This document shows, piece after piece, positions 1-7,995 of a DNA stretch of 64,000 nucleotides. Under the pieces are notes generated by a model. That model was not told the DNA's origin, did not search any database, and saw nothing but the letters and a program-made list of their open reading frames with translations. Made by a program: the position numbers and the translations under genes. Each line of letters starts with the position of its first letter. Within the stretch, counting starts at the first letter, position 1. This DNA is from Rufibacter hautae (GTDB taxonomy: Bacteria; Bacteroidota; Bacteroidia; Cytophagales; Hymenobacteraceae): the NCBI RefSeq assembly GCF_008271695.1, contig NZ_VKKY01000001.1:2040589-2104588 (forward strand), written 5' to 3'.

Positions 1-22
1 TGCGGGTCTTGCAAAAGCCTTC

Positions 23-580
23 TTATTTGTTGCCGTTTTCAGTGGCCATGGAAGCCTGCTTTTTGCGGGAAGAAGTGTTCCCTTTGGCGTCTGCTCCCTG
101 GTTATCGGCGTTTTGCTCTATCTGGATAGGCTGGTTACTGCCTTCGCGTACCTCAATGCGGTGGCGGGCAGTTTTCTGCTCGTCTTTAGGCACCCGCACG
201 TGCAGGATACCGTTTTCAAACACCGCCTCAATGTTTTCTGGTCTCACGGTGTCTGGGAACTGGAAAGACCGGCTGAATGACCCGTATTGGCTTTCTACCA
301 GGTGGTAGCGCTTGTCTTTCTGCTCCTTGTTGAAGCGCCGCTCGCCAGAGATGGTAAGTCTGCCTTGTTGGTAGTCAAGGTGGATGTCTTCCTTCTTGAG
401 TCCGGGCAGGGCCATCTCCACTTCATACCCTTTCTCGGTTTCACAGGTGTCTACCTGCGGGCTGAAACTATTCAGCCGCTCGCGGCTATTCACAGAATCA
501 TTAAAGAATCGGTCCAGCATGCTGCTGAAGGTCTGCGGCATCATGTCGTCAAAGCCGCTTCCAAAACGTTGAATGGCCAT
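23..580 (-). CDS. Hsp20/alpha-crystallin small heat-shock protein
   Basis: A 185-residue small heat-shock protein, an ATP-independent holdase that binds unfolding proteins in the cytoplasm. The alpha-crystallin domain spans about residues 40-145 and shows the family marks: 'EVEMALPGLKKEDI', 'LTISGER', the turn 'YGSFSRSFQFPDTV' and the closing 'NGILHVRVPK'. An I-x-I motif (IQI) used for oligomer assembly follows near residue 152. The tail is long, polar and rich in Asn, Gln and Lys. The ATG at 580 begins the only long frame. No CIRCE element was found upstream. The neighbouring minus-strand gene (729-1109) is a second, more divergent member of the fold, so this looks like a stress locus. Family assignment is secure. 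Confidence 0.95.
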   Translation of the reverse strand: MAIQRFGSGFDDMMPQTFSSMLDRFFNDSVNSRERLNSFSPQVDTCETEKGYEVEMALPGLKKEDIHLDYQQGRLTISGERRFNKEQKDKRYHLVESQYGSFSRSFQFPDTVRPENIEAVFENGILHVRVPKDEQKTARHRIEVREGSNQPIQIEQNADNQGADAKGNTSSRKKQASMATENGNK

Positions 581-660
581 AGCTTTAAGTTCTTTAAATT
601 GTGAAACATTGGCAGGCCAAGTGCTGCCTCTTGTAATAGCTTCCTTTCACTCACGAGGGC

Positions 661-700
661 CGTTTTAAGCCGGGTTTTGGAAAAGGAGCCCCGAAACGCC
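661..700. repeat. Dispersed palindrome copy
   Basis: Member of the window-wide near-palindromic family. Left arm CGTTTTAAGCCGGG, centre TTTTGGAAAA, right arm GGAGCCCCGAAACG. It lies between the two small heat-shock genes. Confidence 0.6.
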
Positions 701-728
701 GTCCGGTTCTCCTTTTTATATTGAAAGT

Positions 729-1109
729 TTAACGTTGTTCAATCTCCAGTAATCTGGGGCCCTGCGGCAGGTACGGAATATGCACCCGCAGTTTCTTGCC
801 TTCGTGTACCACCTGCAGATGGTTGAAATCTACATAAGGCGGTAACAGGAATTGTTGGTGGAACAGCGGCATCTGCATGGCCGGGTGCTGTTCACTCTGG
901 TGCAAGGCCATTACGGTGAGCTGGTTTTTGTCCAGAATCACCTGGAATTGTTCGGCAGATACGCCAGGCAGTACCACCTGTAAGATCGCCTCTTTTTTAT
1001 GCTTCACCATTTTCACCTGCGGCTGCACGGTGCCTCCGCCTAAGGTGTTGGTCAGGTCTATATAATGCGCTACGTTCTTTAAGAACTTTTTATCTTTAAT
1101 CAGTTTCAT
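729..1109 (-). CDS. Divergent Hsp20-like protein
   Basis: A 126-residue protein with the outline of an alpha-crystallin domain: 'LQVVLPGVSAEQFQVILD', then 'LPPYVDFNHLQVVHEGKKL' and 'VHIPYLP' at the end. It lacks the usual charged N-terminal arm and the canonical G-x-L/G-V-L box is weak, so it is a divergent relative. An upstream in-frame ATG at 1148 exists, but the ATG at 1109 follows a strong GGAGGAG ribosome-binding sequence, so the shorter start is preferred. It sits next to a canonical Hsp20 gene on the same strand, 148 bases upstream of it, which supports a stress role. Function is inferred from fold only. Confidence 0.7.
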   Translation of the reverse strand: MKLIKDKKFLKNVAHYIDLTNTLGGGTVQPQVKMVKHKKEAILQVVLPGVSAEQFQVILDKNQLTVMALHQSEQHPAMQMPLFHQQFLLPPYVDFNHLQVVHEGKKLRVHIPYLPQGPRLLEIEQR

Positions 1110-1650
1110 CTGCTTCTCCTCCTCCGGTCGATGTTTTCTAGGAGGCATATTGCAAACGGCATACCAATGCTTTCAGAAGGCCTTTTAGAGCAGTGTTAAG
1201 ACATAATGGCAACCGGCGAAACGCAAAAGACGTAATTTTGGCAGGTTTTTAAAGCCGTTAAAAGGCAGCAAATCAGAACCGCTTCAAGATGCCCGCAAAA
1301 AGTAAAAATAATGCCCTGGTTAGAAGAAAAGACCGTATTTAACCGTCTTTTGGCGGTATATCTACGTACAGTTTCTATAGTGTCATATGGCCGGAGGGTA
1401 GCTAGAAAGCAGCTATAGGCTAGCGGAGAAGTAAAAGTATACTGTGCAACGATTGCTCTGCTGCAACCAACCCCTCAAGAAAAGCCAAGGTGACAAGGCG
1501 GGCATGGGTCCTGTAGAAATGAGGTGTTCAAGCGAATACCCGGGCACAGGTGTTAAGAAGAGGTAAATTGGAGGAAATATTTCACCAGATAGCCAGATAG
1601 GGAGCGGGACAAATGTAACCGGAGTTGTCTTGCCCTATGGAGGCTGTGCT
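1110..1650. other. Gene-free interval
   Basis: About 540 bases between divergent genes. I see no convincing gene. It contains a plus-strand TAATTTTG at 1233-1240 that fits the Bacteroidota -7 element, without a good -33 partner. It must hold the promoters of the Hsp20-like gene and of the first STAS-like gene. Confidence 0.5.
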
Positions 1651-2085
1651 ATGACAGGCGCAATGCGAAAGATCTATTATCAAACCACCGGACTTACCCT
1701 AAGTTATGACGAGGACCTTGCCACGGCCTACGCCGTCTGGAATGGTTTTCTTAGTAGCCCCGAACTTAGAGAAGCTGTTCTGCAATGTCTGGAGCTGATG
1801 GAGTCAAAAGGTATCACCCGCTGGCTCGCTGATAACCGCAAGATGAAAGCCATCAGGCAGGCAGACCAGCAATGGTTTTTGAGCAACATCATCCCGCGCA
1901 TGCTGCAGAGTCCTTTGCGCCGCATGGCCACCCTGGTCTCTGAAGATATGTTCAACAAGATGGCGGTGGAGCAACTTTTGCACCGCGCCGGTGGTCTGGA
2001 CCATCTTACCATGCGTGATTTTGACAATGAGAAAGAAGCTTTGCGGTGGCTTATGGCACCTTTGTCTGTGTCTTCCCAGGCATAG
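1651..2085 (+). CDS. STAS/SpoIIAA-like small protein, paralogue 1
   Basis: A cytoplasmic protein of about 144 residues with one domain. It belongs to a family with five members in this window. Shared marks are an opening 'YYQ...LTLSYD', the motif 'TRWLADNRKMKAI', an 'R-R-M/N-A' strand near the middle, a 'V/IEQLLHRAG' helix and a closing 'EALRWLM'. The alternating strands and helices, and a conserved Trp-Leu-Ala-Asp turn, suggest a SpoIIAA/STAS-type fold (inference). The ATG at 1651 follows GGAGG by 7 bases and is preferred over the ATG at 1630; an ATG at 1663 also matches the paralogues. A 60-base stretch is nearly identical to paralogue 4, a sign of recent duplication or conversion. The function is unknown. 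Confidence 0.75.
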   Translation: MTGAMRKIYYQTTGLTLSYDEDLATAYAVWNGFLSSPELREAVLQCLELMESKGITRWLADNRKMKAIRQADQQWFLSNIIPRMLQSPLRRMATLVSEDMFNKMAVEQLLHRAGGLDHLTMRDFDNEKEALRWLMAPLSVSSQA

Positions 2086-2409
2086 ATTTAGGGCAAAGTA
2101 TAAAATCCAATAAAGATTTCAGGGATTCTCTCAATTTGGAAAGAAGTTAAGGTGTACCTTTGTACCCAAGAGAAAGGAAGGAAAAGCTTGCAAAAGGAAG
2201 AGCCTTTGGCGAGCTTATTAGATAAAATAGCGCCCTGGTTATTATTTTTTAACCCCTTCTTGAAAATCTGCCCATACCTCTGCAAGTAGTCACCCCATTC
2301 CTTGCCGGCGGGCACCCTGAAAAAATTATATACTTAAATTAACCAGCAAGACTAATACAAAAGAGACTGCCTTCCCCCGTACGCAGCTGTAGTATTTTAT
2401 AACTATTTG
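2086..2409. other. Gene-free interval
   Basis: A low-GC stretch of about 320 bases between two STAS-like paralogues. A plus-strand TACCTTTG at 2155-2162 matches the -7 element, with TTG 16 bases upstream, a spacing shorter than usual. A 33-codon frame from a TTG at 2188 has no ATG and is not called. Confidence 0.4.
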
Positions 2410-2826
2410 ATGTTCTTAACCTTACCCTCCGTTTTTTATGAAAGCGAAGCCTTCTCTGTGCGTTATGACCAGGCGCGTTCCCTGGGCATGGCCGTCTGGA
2501 AAGGCAAATTGACCGGTGCAGACCTGCAGGAGGCTTTACTCATTTGTGCCCATGTCATGGACAAGTACGGCCTCACCCGCTGGCTCGCCGATGACCGTAA
2601 ATTGAAAGCGTTCTCTGCCGAAGACACCCAATGGGTTTCTGAGCACGTGGTGCCTTCTTACCTGAGTGGCCCGCTACGCCGCATGGCCTTCTTGCCCTCT
2701 GAAGACCAAAGCCAGGTAGAAGCCATTGAATACCTCATCCAGCGCGCCGGCGATTTAGATGATTTAGTGCTAAAGAACTTCCAGAGTGAGGAAGAAGCCC
2801 TTGACTGGCTGATGCAGGACTTTTAG
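2410..2826 (+). CDS. STAS/SpoIIAA-like small protein, paralogue 2
   Basis: A 138-residue member of the same family: 'FYESEAFSVRYDQ', 'LTRWLADDRKLKAFSAEDTQW', 'LRRMAFLPSEDQ' and 'EEALDWLM'. It is most similar to paralogue 3, which starts 40 bases downstream, and the two probably form one transcript. The frame also opens with a TTG at 2407, but the ATG at 2410 is the natural start. No signal peptide or membrane segment is present. It may be an anti-anti-sigma-like or other small signalling domain (inference); the conserved Asp of 'LADDR' is a possible functional residue, but no phosphorylatable serine context typical of SpoIIAA could be confirmed. Confidence 0.75.
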   Translation: MFLTLPSVFYESEAFSVRYDQARSLGMAVWKGKLTGADLQEALLICAHVMDKYGLTRWLADDRKLKAFSAEDTQWVSEHVVPSYLSGPLRRMAFLPSEDQSQVEAIEYLIQRAGDLDDLVLKNFQSEEEALDWLMQDF

Positions 2827-2866
2827 AAGTACCCCATTCCTGAGGTATTCTTTTTACTTTAACGAC

Positions 2867-3283
2867 ATGTTTGAACAACTGCCCTCCACCTATTACCAGA
2901 GTAATGCCTTCACGGTACAATATGACCAGGACCGCTCATTAGGCCTATCTGTCTGGCAAGGGAAAATGAGCAGTGAAGATTTGAAGGAGGCTTTTCTGCT
3001 TTGTTCTCACGTGATGGAGAAATATAAGCTAACCCGCTGGTTGGCCCATGATCGGAACATGAAAGCTTTCTCTGAAGAAGACACCCAATGGATCTTTGAG
3101 AACATAGTGCCCTCTATGTTGGCTGGTCCTCTGCGGCGGATGGCCATCATCCCCTCAAAAGACAAAGAACAGGTAGCCTCCGTGGACTTCCTCATCCAGC
3201 GTGCCGGTGACCTCGGCGACATGGAAGTAAAGAATTTTGAGGAAGAAAATGAAGCCATGCGCTGGCTTATGCAGGAGTTCTAG
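2867..3283 (+). CDS. STAS/SpoIIAA-like small protein, paralogue 3
   Basis: A 138-residue tandem duplicate of the gene just upstream, with 'YYQSNAFTVQYDQDRSLGL', 'LTRWLAHDRNMKAFSEEDTQW', 'LRRMAIIPSKDK' and 'EAMRWLM'. Here the conserved Asp of the 'WLAD' motif is His ('WLAHDR'), the only substitution of that residue among the five copies. The pair 2/3 shares the 'FSAEDTQW/FSEEDTQW' stretch, while copies 1, 4 and 5 have 'RQADQQW' or 'RPVDQEW', so two subfamilies exist. A copy of the dispersed palindrome follows 71 bases after the stop. Confidence 0.75.
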   Translation: MFEQLPSTYYQSNAFTVQYDQDRSLGLSVWQGKMSSEDLKEAFLLCSHVMEKYKLTRWLAHDRNMKAFSEEDTQWIFENIVPSMLAGPLRRMAIIPSKDKEQVASVDFLIQRAGDLGDMEVKNFEEENEAMRWLMQEF

Positions 3284-3354
3284 AATTGCATAACTTCTGG
3301 TGGTGACTCCAGTTGCTTTGTTCTTTCTCAGGCAATCCGGTGAATCCCGGAGGT

Positions 3355-3390
3355 GTTTTGGGGCTGTTTTCTAGAATCAGGGCCTAAAAC
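3355..3390. repeat. Dispersed palindrome copy
   Basis: Left arm GTTTTGGGGCTG, centre TTTTCTAGAA, right arm TCAGGGCCTAAAAC. One of the best preserved copies, between a STAS-like gene and the DUF421 fragment. Confidence 0.75.
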
Positions 3391-3425
3391 ACAGGCATAG
3401 GGTCCGCAGAGCGTCATGTAGAGAG

Positions 3426-3680
3426 ATGCTTTTGGGTCGTAAACCTCTCTCCTTTCACTCGTTTGGGGAAAAATGGAAACACTGGAATACGTGTTGGGAT
3501 GCACCCTTGGTGAAAGACGGAAAGTTACTGCAAGAGCAGATGCAGACGCATAACATCACAGAGAATGACATTATGGAAGTCTTGCGCACGAAGGGAGGCC
3601 CGGTTGATGTAGCCAGAATAGAAAACGCCTGCCTGGATTGCAGCGGCAATAGCAGTGTGGTCTTCAAAGAAGACAAGTGA
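3426..3680 (+). pseudogene. DUF421/YetF C-terminal fragment
   Basis: The 84-codon frame contains, from about residue 28, the C-terminal cytoplasmic domain of DUF421 (YetF-like) membrane proteins: 'LVKDGKLLQEQM', 'ITENDIMEVLR' and 'ENACLDCSGNSSVVFKE'. The three N-terminal membrane helices that normally precede it are absent, and nothing like them is found upstream. A second frame from the ATG at 3473 reads 'METLEYVLG', which resembles the lead-in to this domain, so a frameshift near 3505 is possible. I read this as the remnant of a truncated gene; a free-standing soluble domain cannot be excluded. The domain match is my recognition, not a search result. Confidence 0.6.
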
Positions 3681-3746
3681 GCAGCCTGGAGTTTCTTAAA
3701 TCCTCATAGGAAAGCCTGCTTAGCCGTGAAGGAAGAAGTATCTGGT

Positions 3747-4217
3747 TTACTTAATTCTGGCTAGTTTCATGCCTACTTTCCCGTAGGAAGTTGTAGGCCA
3801 ATTACCGGCGGCTAAGGGAAGGCAAACGTCTAAAATAAGTGTGTCTCTGGTAAGCTGTACGATGGTGTGTTCCCGCCCTCCTATGACAAGTTTACCTCCT
3901 TGCCGCTCATACGTTGTGGTGGCAGAAGCCGGCTCATTGGCGCTACAACTGCGGGTGCCGTGCTCAATCACCAACTCAGTGGTACTACTGAAATCATAGA
4001 TGTCATCGTCCTGGCACGTGGTATTGGTGGGTTTAAAGGCCATGTCTGAGGGCTTAGTTTTGTAAGCACATGCTTCAGTGCCACCCAGCACAAGAACCTT
4101 GTTGGAGTACATCTGCCACCTAGTGTTCAGAGTCACCGTAGGGGCACCGTCATCATCTGCGTCACAACTGCCCAAAAAACATGCGCAGAAAATAAGCCCT
4201 GGAAGACGAGTTCTCAT
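3747..4217 (-). CDS. Lipocalin-like lipoprotein, hypothetical
   Basis: A 156-residue secreted protein with a lipoprotein signal ('FCACFLGSC', lipidated Cys at about 18) followed by an acidic 'DADDD' spacer typical of Bacteroidota outer-surface lipoproteins. The rest looks like a small beta-barrel: 'TRWQMYS', 'TTELVIEHG', 'KLVIGGREHTIVQL', ending 'GKVGMKLARIK'. Several Cys residues (about 50, 69, 93 and 130) could form disulfides. The order of strands is reminiscent of lipocalin-like Bacteroidota lipoproteins, but no residue-level family signature is visible. Function unknown. Confidence 0.7.
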   Translation of the reverse strand: MRTRLPGLIFCACFLGSCDADDDGAPTVTLNTRWQMYSNKVLVLGGTEACAYKTKPSDMAFKPTNTTCQDDDIYDFSSTTELVIEHGTRSCSANEPASATTTYERQGGKLVIGGREHTIVQLTRDTLILDVCLPLAAGNWPTTSYGKVGMKLARIK

Positions 4218-4610
4218 AGTATCAGCAGGTTTTATACAGACCTAATATTACAAAAAAAATGGCTTGTGAAAGTGCGTGCATGTAGCAGGAAGAGCCAGGT
4301 TCTATGGGCGTATTTCTTGCCTTTCTCCAGGACTATTGATTCATGGAAGGATGATTTCTGCCGATTGAGGTTCTGCCTAGCGATGAGTTAAGAATTGAAG
4401 GCTTCCACTGTGTCTTGCTGCAAACTTTACGTATCCGCTCAAGGCTGTGCTCATTTATTCTCATGGGGTTGGAAAACCTAAGGACTTGATTTATTTTGCC
4501 TTAGCGTTGATGGCTTGCAGAACAGAGCCAAAGTAACCGCAGCATCGAAAACAATCTGGATTATAGCCCAGTTATTGCGTTTATTTATGCTCCCGTAACC
4601 AGTTTTTGAA
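4218..4610. other. Gene-free interval
   Basis: About 390 bases between the divergent lipoprotein and PAS genes. I found no gene, no hairpin of note and no clear -7/-33 pair. Confidence 0.4.
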
Positions 4611-5879
4611 ATGGATTTTTCAAAATTATTCCAGCATGTACCCGATAACATGGTGGTGATTACCCCAGACTTTAAAATAGTTGCCGCCACAGATGCCTAC
4701 CTGCAAACCACCATGCGCAAGCGGGAGGACCTTTTAGGCCTGCATTTTCTATTGGAGGCATTTCCCAACCTGCACTATTCTTTTGAGGAGAACCCGGTGT
4801 ATAAGTCCATTGCCAGGGTAATGGAAACCAAAAAGGTAGATTTCATGGACCTGGTGCAGTACAGTATAGCGCGGCCGGCGGCGGAGGGCGGCGGGTTCTA
4901 CGAGAGTATCTGGGAAGCCTCGCATACACCTGTTCTGGACGCGGAAGGCAATGTGGAGTTCATCATCCAGAAGACCATGGACGTGACGGAACGGGAACAG
5001 GCCAAGCTGGCCCACCAGGAAAGCGAGAACAAGTTCAAGATCATGACCGATACGGTTCCCCAATTGATTTACACGGTGAGTCCGGAAGGGAAGGTGACGT
5101 ACGTAAATGAGCGGTTTGTGAAATACACCGGCATGCCTGCCCAGGAGATCATGGCCTCAGAAACCGGCTTTTTGGATGTGATGCACCCCGAGGACCAGGG
5201 ACCTTTCATCGCGCGGGCGCAGGAGAGTTTCCAGAAGCAGGTAGAGTTCCAGGCCGAGATAAGGATGCGGGACCGCGAAGGCAATTACCGCTGGTTTGTG
5301 AAAAAGTGCTCGCCGGTGACGTTGGGTAACCAGAACAAGGTTTCTTTGTGGGTAGGTAGCGCCACCGACATCCACGCCACCAAGCAGATGGTGCAGGAAC
5401 TGCTGGAGAGCAATGAGCAGATGGCGCTACTCTCAGACCAGGTGCATGCTGCCCTGGAGAAAGCCCAGTCTGAGCGCAAGACGCTGGAGAACATGATTAT
5501 GAACGCGCCAGCCATTTTCTGTACCTTAAAAGGGCCGGAGCATCGCTTTGAATTGATCAACCCTTATTACCAGGGGCTTTTCCCAGACCGGGAGCTGCAG
5601 AACAAAACGGTGGCCGAGGCGGTGCCGGAAGCGGTTGAGCAAGGGTTTATAGACCTGCTGGACAACGTGTACAACACCGGTGAGGCCTTTTCTGCAAAGG
5701 AAGTCCATTTTCAGCGCAAACGGCAAGACACCCAACTAGTGGAAGACATCTACATGACGCTCAATTACCAGCCTATCTTTGGCGAGGGAATGAAGGTCAT
5801 CGGGATCCTGGTTTTTGGGTATGAGATTACAGACCATGTGAAGCTGCGAGAAAGTCTTCAGAAGGAAGGCAAAGTTTAA
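4611..5879 (+). CDS. PAS-domain protein without a kinase
   Basis: A 422-residue cytoplasmic protein made of three PAS domains: about 1-130 ('PDNMVVITPDFKIVAATDAYL'), 140-265 ('PQLIYTVSPEGKVTYVNERFVKYTGM' region, closing 'WVGSATDIHATKQ') and 290-415 ('NAPAIFCTLKGPEHRFELINPYY', closing 'GILVFGYEITDHV'). A coiled-coil linker joins the second and third ('ELLESNEQMALLSDQVHAAL'). In most Bacteroidota relatives a histidine-kinase core follows the last PAS; here the protein stops at 'RESLQKEGKV', just where a kinase linker would begin. It is either a stand-alone sensor or a truncated kinase. It lies between STAS-like paralogues and 32 bases before the CZB-like gene, so it may feed a signal to them (inference). 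Confidence 0.85.
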   Translation: MDFSKLFQHVPDNMVVITPDFKIVAATDAYLQTTMRKREDLLGLHFLLEAFPNLHYSFEENPVYKSIARVMETKKVDFMDLVQYSIARPAAEGGGFYESIWEASHTPVLDAEGNVEFIIQKTMDVTEREQAKLAHQESENKFKIMTDTVPQLIYTVSPEGKVTYVNERFVKYTGMPAQEIMASETGFLDVMHPEDQGPFIARAQESFQKQVEFQAEIRMRDREGNYRWFVKKCSPVTLGNQNKVSLWVGSATDIHATKQMVQELLESNEQMALLSDQVHAALEKAQSERKTLENMIMNAPAIFCTLKGPEHRFELINPYYQGLFPDRELQNKTVAEAVPEAVEQGFIDLLDNVYNTGEAFSAKEVHFQRKRQDTQLVEDIYMTLNYQPIFGEGMKVIGILVFGYEITDHVKLRESLQKEGKV

Positions 5880-5911
5880 AAGTCCATGAGTTTACCCGTT
5901 ACTAGCTTTAC

Positions 5912-6259
5912 ATGAACGCTGCCCAAAGTGACTTTCAGCAACTCAGGATAAAGCTGATCTTATTTAAGTCTAAAGTACGCTCCGCGGTGTACGGCGGCAC
6001 GCCAGACCAGGAGTTCTTCTCCTCCAGCGGCCCCATGGGCCAGTGGTTCAGGACCATTGGCGCCGTACGCTACAGTGACCTGCCCGAGATCGGGACGATG
6101 TCCAGGCTGTACAAGGAGTTGGTCTCCACGGCCAACCACCTGATAAGCCAATACCGCTCTGGCAAAATAGAAGAGGCCCATGAGGGGCTCAAGGACATTG
6201 ACAAACTTGCCGAGCAACTAACCCGTCTCATCTCTGCGGTGGAGGGTCGGCTGGTGTAA
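5912..6259 (+). CDS. CZB-like domain protein lacking zinc ligands
   Basis: A 115-residue all-helical protein. Its pattern follows the chemoreceptor zinc-binding (CZB) fold: a first helix 'LRIKLILFKSKVRSAVYGG', the short 'GPMGQWFRTIG' where CZB proteins have 'CxLGxW', a third helix 'MSRLYKELVSTANHLI' and a last helix 'KLAEQLTRLISAVE'. The Cys and His positions that bind zinc in CZB domains are occupied by non-ligand residues. If the homology is right, this is a metal-free derivative. It probably shares a transcript with the PAS gene 32 bases upstream. The assignment rests on pattern only and needs a profile search. Confidence 0.5.
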   Translation: MNAAQSDFQQLRIKLILFKSKVRSAVYGGTPDQEFFSSSGPMGQWFRTIGAVRYSDLPEIGTMSRLYKELVSTANHLISQYRSGKIEEAHEGLKDIDKLAEQLTRLISAVEGRLV

Positions 6260-6359
6260 ACCCACGGATTGCCAGTAGAGGGCAATGTGCCTTGGGCTCA
6301 TGCGTTTATTACCTAGATTTTACTTAATACCATCAAAACATATTGCTTAAAACCCTGCC

Positions 6360-6764
6360 ATGGTCACCACCTATTTTCAAAGCCGGGCCTTTACCCTTAC
6401 CTATGACCACCAGCACCAATTGGGCATAGCCCAGGCGGTTGGCTTTCTGAACAGCGAAGAGTTCAGGGAGGCTACTGCCATGTGCGTGCGCCTGCTGGAG
6501 GAGCACAAGCCCCTGCGCTGGCTCGCCGATAACCGCAGGATGAAAGCCATCAGGCAGGCAGACCAGCAATGGTTTCATGAGTTCGCCTTTCCCAAACTCA
6601 GGGACAGCAGCATCCGGCGGAACGCCACCGTGGTCTCTGAGGACATCTTCAATAAAATGGCCATAGAGCAGCTCATGAAACGGGCCCCAGATCTAGGCGA
6701 CATGCTGCTCCATGACTTTGAATCGCGCGAGGAAGCCCTGGCCTGGGTGCTACAGCCTGTGTAG
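6360..6764 (+). CDS. STAS/SpoIIAA-like small protein, paralogue 4
   Basis: A 134-residue member of the five-copy family: 'YFQSRAFTLTYDHQ', 'LRWLADNRRMKAIRQADQQW', 'IRRNATVVSEDIFNKMAIEQLM' and 'EALAWVL'. It is closest to paralogue 1; bases 6516-6575 match 1819-1878 at 58 of 60 positions. It follows the PAS and CZB-like genes by about 100 bases and is closed by a clear terminator. This suggests a PAS-CZB-STAS signalling set (inference). Confidence 0.75.
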   Translation: MVTTYFQSRAFTLTYDHQHQLGIAQAVGFLNSEEFREATAMCVRLLEEHKPLRWLADNRRMKAIRQADQQWFHEFAFPKLRDSSIRRNATVVSEDIFNKMAIEQLMKRAPDLGDMLLHDFESREEALAWVLQPV

Positions 6765-6804
6765 AAAACCTCCGGAAATACGTTTAACTTATTATCACCC
6801 CGAA

Positions 6805-6836
6805 AAGGAAGCCACAGCAGGCTTCCTTTTTGTTTT
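6805..6836 (+). terminator. Rho-independent terminator
   Basis: Stem AAGGAAGCC at 6805-6813, six-base loop, GGCTTCCTT at 6820-6828, then a T-rich run. It ends the STAS-like paralogue 4 transcript. Confidence 0.85.
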
Positions 6837-6867
6837 AGCGCTGTTTTTTGAAAAGAGAGGCGAAAGC
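6832..6867. repeat. Dispersed palindrome copy (degenerate)
   Basis: Left arm GTTTTAGCGCTG, centre TTTTTTGAAAA, right arm GAGAGGCGAAAGC. It abuts the terminator and lies only 10 bases from the next copy, giving a tandem pair. Confidence 0.5.
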
Positions 6868-6877
6868 CCGAAGGATG

Positions 6878-6912
6878 GTTTAGGACTGTTTTACAGAAAT
6901 CGGTCTTAAAAC
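6878..6912. repeat. Dispersed palindrome copy
   Basis: Left arm GTTTAGGACTG, centre TTTTACAGAAA, right arm TCGGTCTTAAAAC. Second member of the tandem pair. Confidence 0.65.
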
Positions 6913-7054
6913 AGGAAAGCCTCTGGGGTGCGAAACCTCATGGCTTGTAGAAGTATATCCGGGGCAATTTTCAGGGCCATGCAACCTTCCGGAGGAGGAG
7001 AGGCTCTTCACAGTATAGATCCCCATATACTAATCGCTACATGCCCCTTTAGAA

Positions 7055-7855
7055 ATGAAAAACTACTTAAGTAAGCTCCCCTTGGTCTTATTCACTACCC
7101 TGTTCCTGGCCAGCTGTGACCTGGAAGACCCGGAACCCTCCACCGACCTAACGGCCATCTACCTCACCAAGATCAGCACCTCCCAAGGCGATAGCCGGGA
7201 GTTCCAGTACTCGGCCTCGGGGTGGCTTACCCGCTTGGTGGGGAAAGGTTCCCTAGCCCTGAACGAGAGTGCGCCGTCTACGAGCGAGGTGATCTATGAC
7301 AACCTGGGCCGGTTTGCCTACGTGCTCACCGATGGGCCCACCATTGACACGGAGAATGCCTATTTCTACACCTCAGAAAACCAACTCTACAAACTAGATG
7401 AACTCATCAATGACAAAGTAGAGAGTTACCACACGTTTGAGTACAGCGTGAACGGCAGGCTGGCCACCCGCTACGACTTTTACAAAGACGCTGCCACCGC
7501 CACCCCCCGGGAAACGAACAAGGTTACCTACACCTATGACGCCAACGGCAACGTGAGTGAGATTGCGCTGTACAGAAGACCCACCACCGGCGCAGCCTGG
7601 CAACTGGTTCAAACCAGCAAGTACGAGAACTATGACACCAAGAAAGGCGTGCAGCACCTGGCAGATTCTCTCTTCACGCCAAATATTCTGCTGTTCCGCA
7701 ACAATCCCGGCAAAGTCACCACCACGCTGGCCAACGGCGAGCAGCGCGTAACCACCTTCACCTACGAGTACAACGCCCAGAACCTACCCGTGAGAAAGAC
7801 CACCACGCCCGCCAACGGTACTCCTTTCCAGACGGACTATACCTACCAGATGTAA
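7055..7855 (+). CDS. RHS/YD-repeat-like lipoprotein
   Basis: A 266-residue lipoprotein: signal peptide with lipobox 'LFLASC' (Cys at about 22), then an acidic-proline spacer. The body is built of beta strands with YD-like phrases such as 'REFQYSASGWLTRL', 'EVIYDNLGRFAYVL', 'VTYTYDANGNVSEIALY' and 'TFTYEYNAQNLPVRK', spaced about 40-50 residues apart. This resembles DUF4595-type Bacteroidota surface proteins with a beta-propeller or RHS-like strand pattern. It is a single-gene unit with its own strong terminator 37 bases after the stop. Probably anchored in the outer membrane; the ligand is unknown. Confidence 0.75.
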   Translation: MKNYLSKLPLVLFTTLFLASCDLEDPEPSTDLTAIYLTKISTSQGDSREFQYSASGWLTRLVGKGSLALNESAPSTSEVIYDNLGRFAYVLTDGPTIDTENAYFYTSENQLYKLDELINDKVESYHTFEYSVNGRLATRYDFYKDAATATPRETNKVTYTYDANGNVSEIALYRRPTTGAAWQLVQTSKYENYDTKKGVQHLADSLFTPNILLFRNNPGKVTTTLANGEQRVTTFTYEYNAQNLPVRKTTTPANGTPFQTDYTYQM

Positions 7856-7891
7856 GAGCTAGGATAGCCACAGCACTGTTGTTTTAAATAG

Positions 7892-7952
7892 AAGAACTCC
7901 CGTTTCAGGCCTGATTCCATAAAATCAAGCCTGAAACGGGAGTTCTTTTTTG
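7892..7952 (+). terminator. Strong rho-independent terminator
   Basis: A perfect 19-bp stem (7892-7910 with 7929-7947) followed by a T run. The A-rich 5' flank could make it work in both directions. Confidence 0.9.
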
Positions 7953-7995
7953 AATTCACCCTGCGGATATTAGCACTGGTAACTGCAATAGCAGG

